A stretch of DNA of 64,000 nt from CAWBJP01 sp044867425 (GTDB lineage: Bacteria; Actinomycetota; Acidimicrobiia; IMCC26256; BP-133). The position numbers were made by a program, and so were the translations under genes. The notes beneath the pieces were generated by a model. It was given only the letters and a program-made list of their open reading frames with translations. It was not told the origin of the DNA and did no database searches. Within the stretch, counting starts at the first letter, position 1; every line of letters begins with the position of its first letter. The stretch covers positions 1 to 64,000 of the forward strand of contig JBIOUX010000164.1 of assembly GCA_044867425.1 (NCBI GenBank), in the 5' to 3' direction. Below are positions 59,382 through 64,000 of this stretch, piece by piece.

Positions 59382-60359
59382 CTACTTGGCCGGCTCGTGC
59401 GGGTGGAACTGTGGGACCCACTTGCGCACGGCCTGGTAGGGGCCGGCCTCCTCGGGCACGAAGGGCGGGCGCTCCTGGTAGCGCAGGTTCTCCCAGATGG
59501 GGAAGTCCTCCTGGGCCAGCTTGTACTGGAGGGCGTAGAGCATGTCCCGCTGCTTCTCGGGCAGCGTGCGGGGCACGAAGACGGTGAAGTGGAAGTCGCT
59601 CCGGTCCCCGTCGATCGGCGTGATGCAGGCCGATTGTGAGGTGTCCCCCAGGCCCTTGATGTTGGTGAGCAGGAGGCCGAGCCCCTGGACGAAGACGTCG
59701 AACTCCCCCTGGGCGGCGGTGAGGGGGATCTCCTCGTCCTGGGCGTCGAGCGGCTCGGTGAAGCGCTGGACGCTGTGGATCCTGTGGCCGTCGGTGGAGA
59801 ACTCGAGGAAGGCCGGGACCCGTACCGTCCCGTGCACGTAGCGGAAGTGGAAGATGTCGGGGAGGTTCTCGATCAGCAGCTGGGGCTGCATGGCCACGCC
59901 CTCCCAGCGCCGGGCGCCGTCGGGCCACACGGGGTAGTAGTCGTCGAGGGGGAAGGGCAGCTGCAGCTTCTCCGGCTCCCACGACGGTGGGTTGCCGGCG
60001 GCGTCGTGCCACACCAGCACGAAGGGCTCGACCTCCCGGACCTGCCAGGTCGGAATGCGCTTGGCCTGCGTCTTGCGCTTGGAATAGGGGATGTCGACGG
60101 TGCAGCCCTCGCAGCTCCAGCGCCAGTGGTGGAAGGGGCAGATGATGTCGTCGCCGGCCACTTCGCCGCCGAAGCCCAGGTGGGCACCGAGATGGGCGCA
60201 GTGGGCGTCGAGGACGTGGACCTGGCCTGACTCACCCCGGTAGGCGACCAGGTCGCGGTCGAAATAGTGCATGGGCTTCACGTTGCCCACCGCCAGCTCG
60301 TCGCTCCAGGCGATCTGGAACCAGCCCGTGGGCATGGTGGTCCACGGAAAACCTTTCAT
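59382..60359 (-). CDS. Rieske non-heme iron oxygenase, KshA-like
   Basis: 325 residues. The Rieske cluster ligands are CAHLGAHLG and CPFHHWRW (CxH...CxxH). The mononuclear iron site is in ENLPDIFHFRYVHG (N/D-x2-H-x4-H). Length and order resemble 3-ketosteroid 9-alpha-hydroxylase oxygenase (KshA) and related terpenoid oxygenases. The ATG overlaps the stop of the LLM gene. No reductase adjoins it. Confidence 0.9.
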   Translation of the reverse strand: MKGFPWTTMPTGWFQIAWSDELAVGNVKPMHYFDRDLVAYRGESGQVHVLDAHCAHLGAHLGFGGEVAGDDIICPFHHWRWSCEGCTVDIPYSKRKTQAKRIPTWQVREVEPFVLVWHDAAGNPPSWEPEKLQLPFPLDDYYPVWPDGARRWEGVAMQPQLLIENLPDIFHFRYVHGTVRVPAFLEFSTDGHRIHSVQRFTEPLDAQDEEIPLTAAQGEFDVFVQGLGLLLTNIKGLGDTSQSACITPIDGDRSDFHFTVFVPRTLPEKQRDMLYALQYKLAQEDFPIWENLRYQERPPFVPEEAGPYQAVRKWVPQFHPHEPAK

Positions 60360-61222
60360 GTGTACTCCTGGAAGACGTTCCACAGGGCGTCGACCGAAGC
60401 CAGCCATCCGTCCAGCATCCGTTGGGTGGGGGAGGAGAGGACGTGGTCGACTCCGGCCTCGACAGAGGCGTCGAGGTGGCGGCGGAGCTCGTCGAGGTCA
60501 CCCGACAGGCCGTCGACATCAAGCCGCATGGAAATCGTGAATTGCGGCTCCGGCCGCTCCTCCCGGAGCCGCTTCGCCGTGGTCGTGAGGTCGTCGAGGG
60601 TGACGTAGCGACGCTGGTCCGGGTTGGCCAGCTGGCGGAGGGGGACACCGACGCCCTGCCACCCGTCGCCCTTCTCCACCGCCCGGCGGAGCGCCCGCTC
60701 GCTCGTGCCGCCGACCCAGATGGGGATGGGCCGGGTGGGCAGAGGCTTCACCTTCATGTCGCGGAAGCGGACGGTGGGACCGTCGAAGCTGGTCGGGGCC
60801 TCGGCCCAACAGGTGCGGAGCACGTCGACGGCTTCGTCGGTCAGGTCACCCCGGCGCCCGAAGGGGACGCCGCAGGCGTCGAACTCGGCCTCCAGCCACC
60901 CGGCGCCGATGCCGAGTACGAGCCGGCCGCCGGAGAGGACGTCGATGGTGGCCAGCTGCTTGGCCGCCACCACCGGCCGGCGCAGGGGCAGGACGAGGAC
61001 GCTGGTGCCCAGACCGACCCGGCTGGTCACGGCGCTGACGAAGGCCAGGGTGGACATGGCCTCCAGCAGAAACGACGGGGGATAGGGCACACCCTCGGGG
61101 ACGGCGATGTGGTCGGCCACCCACACGTCGTCGAAGCCGAGGTCCTCGGCCTGGCGGGCCGTCCGGGTCAGGCTCTCGGGGCTGGCCGGACCGTACTGAG
61201 GGAGGGCGATCCCGAAGCGCAT
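60356..61222 (-). CDS. LLM-class F420-dependent oxidoreductase
   Basis: 288 residues, luciferase-like TIM barrel: MRFGIALPQYGPASPESLTR, DDVWVADHIAVP, GLGTSVLVLPLRRPV and RLVLGIGAGWLEAEFDACGV. The actinobacterial type that uses F420 or FMN. Likely reduces or oxidises a pathway intermediate or alcohol. It is followed by the Rieske gene with a 4-base overlap. Confidence 0.92.
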   Translation of the reverse strand: MRFGIALPQYGPASPESLTRTARQAEDLGFDDVWVADHIAVPEGVPYPPSFLLEAMSTLAFVSAVTSRVGLGTSVLVLPLRRPVVAAKQLATIDVLSGGRLVLGIGAGWLEAEFDACGVPFGRRGDLTDEAVDVLRTCWAEAPTSFDGPTVRFRDMKVKPLPTRPIPIWVGGTSERALRRAVEKGDGWQGVGVPLRQLANPDQRRYVTLDDLTTTAKRLREERPEPQFTISMRLDVDGLSGDLDELRRHLDASVEAGVDHVLSSPTQRMLDGWLASVDALWNVFQEYT

Positions 61223-61224
61223 GC

Positions 61225-62373
61225 CTAGCGGTCTCCAGCCCGCACCCGGCGAGCCAGGGATTCGGAGATCAGCATCCGCTGGATCTGATTGGTGCCGATG
61301 TAGATCTGCATGACCTTGGCGTCGCGCATCATGCGCTCGACGGGGTGGTCCTTGAGGTAGCCGTGGCCGCCCAGGCACTGGACGGCGTCGGTGGTCACGG
61401 CCATGGCCGTGTCGGTGCAGAACACCTTGGCCATCGAGGCCAGCTCGCTCGCCCTGGGATCCCCGGTGTCCACCGCCGCGGCCGCCTTGTAGGCCAGCTC
61501 CCGGCCGGCCTCGATGCGGATGGCCATGTCGGCGATGGGAAACGACACGCCCTGGAACTCGTAGACCGGTTTCCCGAAGGCCCTGCGTTCCAGGGTGTAG
61601 GCGAGGGCGTACTCCATGGCGCCGGCGGCCAGCCCGCAGGCCATGCCCGCCACATTCGGGCGGGCGAAGTCGAGGAGGCGCTGGGCGGCCCGCAGGCCGG
61701 TGTCGCCGCCGATCATGTTCTCGGCCGGGACCTCCACGTTCTCGAAGGCCAGGGCGGCCAGCGAGCTGCCTCGCAGCCCCATCTTGCGCTCCTCCCGGAG
61801 CACGCTGACCCCGGGCGACTCCACGGTGTCGACCATGAACATGCGCAGGCCGCTCCAGCCCGAGCCGGGCTCGACGGTGGCCACCAGGGCGAAGAAGTTG
61901 GCGTGGCCGCCGTTGGTGATGAAGCACTTCTCGCCGTTGATGAGATAGGAGCCGCCCTTGTCCACGGCGTGGGTGCGGATCCCGCCCAGGTCGCTGCCCG
62001 CCTCCGGTTCGGTGGCGGCGAAGCAGCCGATGCGCTCGTCGAGGAGCGGGAAGAGCCGGTCCTGCTGCTCGGGGGTGCCCAGGAAGCGCAGGGGGATGGC
62101 GGGACCGAAGTTCTCGAACATCTGGGCGGCGGCGGCGTTCACCTTGGCGATGCCCTCGGCCAGGATGACCCACTCGGTCGAGCCGGCCTCGGCGCCCCCA
62201 TACCTCTCGGGGGTCATGAGCGACAGCCAGCCCAGCTCCCGGTAGAGATCGAGGAGGTCGTGGGGGAACTTGTCCTCCTCTTCCATGCGGGCGCCGATGG
62301 GGGCGATGCGCTCCTCCGCCACCCGGGCCACCGTCACCGCGAAGAGCTCCTGCTCCGGGGTGAGCGTGGGCAT
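61225..62373 (-). CDS. Acyl-CoA dehydrogenase-like protein lacking the catalytic Glu
   Basis: 382 residues, very similar to the protein at 57067-58212 (CFAATEPEAGSDLGGIRTHA, FARPNVAGMACGLAAGAMEY). Where that protein has IYEGTNQIQR this one has IYIGTNQIQR: the base Glu is Ile (codon ATC). No alternative Glu is seen in helix G (LLDFARPNV). It is probably inactive alone or has a changed reaction. First gene of the block after operator F. Confidence 0.92.
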   Translation of the reverse strand: MPTLTPEQELFAVTVARVAEERIAPIGARMEEEDKFPHDLLDLYRELGWLSLMTPERYGGAEAGSTEWVILAEGIAKVNAAAAQMFENFGPAIPLRFLGTPEQQDRLFPLLDERIGCFAATEPEAGSDLGGIRTHAVDKGGSYLINGEKCFITNGGHANFFALVATVEPGSGWSGLRMFMVDTVESPGVSVLREERKMGLRGSSLAALAFENVEVPAENMIGGDTGLRAAQRLLDFARPNVAGMACGLAAGAMEYALAYTLERRAFGKPVYEFQGVSFPIADMAIRIEAGRELAYKAAAAVDTGDPRASELASMAKVFCTDTAMAVTTDAVQCLGGHGYLKDHPVERMMRDAKVMQIYIGTNQIQRMLISESLARRVRAGDR

Positions 62374-62382
62374 GGCGCCTCC

Positions 62383-62403
62383 GAATGAGCAGTCGGTCAG
62401 TTT
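62383..62403 (-). promoter_or_regulatory. Operator-like motif F upstream of acyl-CoA dehydrogenase
   Basis: Forward-strand GAATGAGCAGTCGGTCAG, then TTT. On the reverse strand GAAACT is followed by GACCGACTGCTCATTC, 9 bases before the ATG at 62373. It lies in the 51-base gap between the TetR gene's stop and the dehydrogenase it may control. Confidence 0.65.
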
Positions 62404-62424
62404 CCGGGCCAGACTCTAACGGTG

Positions 62425-63072
62425 TTAGGGAAGGGCGTCAACGCCTTCGATCCGGGCCGCCAGCCCCTCCAGCAGGGCCCGGCAGGCCAGCTCGAAGCGC
62501 TCGTCCTCGTCGACGGCGTCGCGCTCGAGGGCGAGCCGCAGGTCGTCATACCCCTCGGCGGGCAGCTCGGCCCTCCACGCCGCCGCCGGAGCGTTGAGGC
62601 CATAGAGCACCGAGCCGGTGCAGAAGGCCTCCAGGGCGTTGATGAGGGTGATCTGGTAGGCCGGGGACACGCCGGCGGCCGTGAGCCGCCGCGTGGCGTA
62701 GTCGTAGGTGGCCGACCCGGCCCGGCGGTTGTAGCGGCCGAAGACCAGAGGCAGCAGGTTGGGGTGGGCCAGCAGGGCCTGCCGGTAGGAGCGGGCCATC
62801 TCCATCAACCAGTCGACCCAGCCGGCCGTGTCGTCCTCCAGGGGCCGCAATTCGGCGAAGGCCAGCGTGGCCACCCCGTCGAGGATCTCCTCCTTGTCGC
62901 GGAAGTGGTGGTAGAGCGAGGCCCCCCGCAGGCCAAGGGCGTCAGCCAGGCGCCGGATGCTGAAGGCTTCCAGCCCTTCGGCGTCGATGATGGCCAGGGC
63001 CTCCTCGACCGCCCGGCGCTGGAAGCTGGTGAACCGCTTGGGTCGCTCCACGACGGGCATTCTCCCTCTCAT
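62425..63072 (-). CDS. TetR-family transcriptional regulator
   Basis: 215 residues. The N-terminal DNA-binding domain is RRAVEEALAIIDAEGLEAFS, IRRLADALGLRGASLYHHFR, DKEEIL, with the classic helix-turn-helix. The C-terminal ligand domain is of the TetR_C (TetR/AcrR) kind. It lies immediately upstream of the acyl-CoA dehydrogenase block on the same strand. It is the only TetR gene in the window and so the first candidate to bind motifs A-F. The start could be 63072 or 63060. Confidence 0.9.
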   Translation of the reverse strand: MRGRMPVVERPKRFTSFQRRAVEEALAIIDAEGLEAFSIRRLADALGLRGASLYHHFRDKEEILDGVATLAFAELRPLEDDTAGWVDWLMEMARSYRQALLAHPNLLPLVFGRYNRRAGSATYDYATRRLTAAGVSPAYQITLINALEAFCTGSVLYGLNAPAAAWRAELPAEGYDDLRLALERDAVDEDERFELACRALLEGLAARIEGVDALP

Positions 63073-63091
63073 GGTGCCCGCGCACTGCTAT

Positions 63092-63919
63092 TCACCGGGT
63101 GGCGGTGGCCAGCAGGTGCCCGGTGGAACCGAGCATGGAGGGCTCAGACTCCAGCAGGCGCAGCACCTCGAGCAGGTGGGACCAGCGTCTGGGGGCGGCC
63201 GCCCTGGCCTCGAGGTCGCCGAGCAGGAGCCCCGGGCCCTCTACGGCGACGACGGACACGCCGGCGAACCCCGCTTCGGCCACCTCGGAGGCAAGCTCGT
63301 CGGGATGGTGGAAGAAGGCAGTGGTGAACAGCCCCGCCTGCCGTTCCGGGTTGACGTGGGTGCCCGCCGCCATGGTGTGGCGGATGGCCGTCCACCGCTG
63401 ATACCACTGGTCGTCATCCATGCGGCGCCCGAGGTTGTCGAGCACGGCGGCGAAGCGGCTGATGCCGGCGGCGACCAACACGCCGTCCGGGCGGAGTACC
63501 CGGCGGGCCTCCTGCAGGCACCGCAACCGGTCGGCCCGGCCGGTGAGGTGGTAGAGGGGTCCGAGCAGCACGACGGCGTCGGCGTAACGGTCGGGACGCT
63601 CGATGGCCCGGGCATCACCGACGTCGGCTCGTAGGGAGACTCCCCGTTCGGCGGCCAGCTCGGCGGCCTGGTGCACATGAAGCTCCACCGCGTCGAACAG
63701 CTCGACGTCGTAGCCCTGCTCCGCCAGCCAGACCGCATACCGCCCCGGACCGCCGCCCACGTCGAGCACTCGCCCCGACCCCGGTAGGTGGCGGGCGAGC
63801 ACATCGACGGTCCGCTCGAACTCCAGCCGGCCGACGGCGGGGCCGACGAGGCGGTCGGCCTCGCGCCGGGCGCCGTAGTAGTGGGCGATCTCAGGGTCCA
63901 GCTGATACTCGGGAGGCAT
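63092..63919 (-). CDS. SAM-dependent methyltransferase
   Basis: About 275 residues, class I fold: VLDVGGGPGRYAVWLAEQGY for SAM, ADVGDARAIERPD, VVLLGPLYHLTGRADRLRCL and an EARRVLRPDGVLVA strand. The family resembles UbiE/type-11 methyltransferases common in actinobacteria; substrate unknown. ATG 63919 begins the conserved part; 63937 is an alternative. It lies upstream of the TetR gene on the same strand (19-base gap). Confidence 0.88.
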   Translation of the reverse strand: MPPEYQLDPEIAHYYGARREADRLVGPAVGRLEFERTVDVLARHLPGSGRVLDVGGGPGRYAVWLAEQGYDVELFDAVELHVHQAAELAAERGVSLRADVGDARAIERPDRYADAVVLLGPLYHLTGRADRLRCLQEARRVLRPDGVLVAAGISRFAAVLDNLGRRMDDDQWYQRWTAIRHTMAAGTHVNPERQAGLFTTAFFHHPDELASEVAEAGFAGVSVVAVEGPGLLLGDLEARAAAPRRWSHLLEVLRLLESEPSMLGSTGHLLATATR

Positions 63920-63954
63920 GACCCGCGATGGTGGCATGCCGGCGAACGGACGGG

Positions 63955-63971
63955 CCCGGGAATTTCCCGGG
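63955..63971. repeat. Palindrome CCCGGGAA-T-TTCCCGGG
   Basis: Perfect 8-base arms around one base, 18-36 bases upstream of the two candidate methyltransferase starts. It could be an operator. Confidence 0.5.
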
Positions 63972-64000
63972 GTTCGGGCGCTACGGCGGAGCGATCCCCA

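Overview
The window is very GC-rich (roughly 70% by eye) and almost fully coding. It uses many GTG starts and 4-base ATGA/GTGA stop-start overlaps. The gene set includes several acyl-CoA dehydrogenases and ligases, an F420-type luciferase-like oxidoreductase, a Rieske oxygenase, a P450, MaoC-like hydratases, a mycobacterial-type GH15 enzyme, and secreted proteins with 'GYWLVASDGGIFAFGDA' repeats. Together this suggests a free-living high-GC actinobacterium, most like Acidimicrobiia; that taxonomic call is an inference from gene content only. No rRNA, tRNA or CRISPR array was seen.

Layout. 0-0.15 kb: the 3' end of an IS200/IS605-type tnpB gene with its right-end hairpin (the 3' part of an omega-RNA), joined directly to an aldo/keto reductase. 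0.15-10 kb: housekeeping and envelope genes (GH15, class A PBP, secreted repeat protein) and a PaaZ-type fusion enzyme. 10.2-15 kb: SDR, a lone molybdopterin hydroxylase large subunit, a metallo-beta-lactamase-fold hydrolase and a MaoC-like protein. 15-18.3 kb: a damaged S8 protease, a rhomboid protease and a PaaG-like crotonase. 18.3-30.4 kb: acyl-CoA ligase, PEP-utilising (swivelling His domain) proteins, two paralogues of an AttH-like family, small membrane proteins, and a branched-chain-amino-acid-type solute-binding lipoprotein.

30,443-41,503 is a complete Tn3-family-type insertion of about 11 kb. It is bounded by matched terminal inverted repeats and a perfect 5-bp target duplication (ATCTC). 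It splits a second PEP-utilising gene between codons; removing the insert plus one ATCTC copy restores that frame. Its two ends carry inverted fragments of different but related Tn3 transposase genes. Its cargo is a 2505-residue secreted RHS polymorphic toxin ending in a HELVH zinc-metallopeptidase-like domain, a downstream lipoprotein (candidate immunity protein), two small envelope or lysozyme-like genes, and a GH25 lysozyme gene. Several cargo genes are frameshifted.

41.7-48.2 kb: a membrane protein of a family present three times in the window, a fused LivH-LivM permease, LivF, and a compact set consisting of a resolvase-fold protein, ferredoxin, PaaA-like diiron oxygenase, IscX-like protein and a degenerate PaaC-like partner. 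48.2-54.2 kb: acetyltransferase, TauE-like exporter, KptA-like fragment, secreted metzincin, membrane protein and a second solute-binding lipoprotein. 54.2-63.1 kb: a reverse-strand catabolic block (acyl-CoA ligase, P450, three acyl-CoA dehydrogenases, Rieske oxygenase, LLM oxidoreductase, TetR regulator). The window ends with a methyltransferase.

A recurrent operator-like motif (GAATGA-N5/6-TC-NGTCAG and close variants) lies just downstream of the predicted -10 boxes of at least four promoters and near two more (14.1, 18.3, 25.0, 42.9, 55.8 and 62.4 kb). It may tie the acyl-CoA, transport and AttH-like genes into one TetR-type regulon. Read together, the non-mobile part looks like an uptake and breakdown programme for an aromatic, terpenoid or steroid-like acyl-CoA substrate; the substrate cannot be read from sequence.
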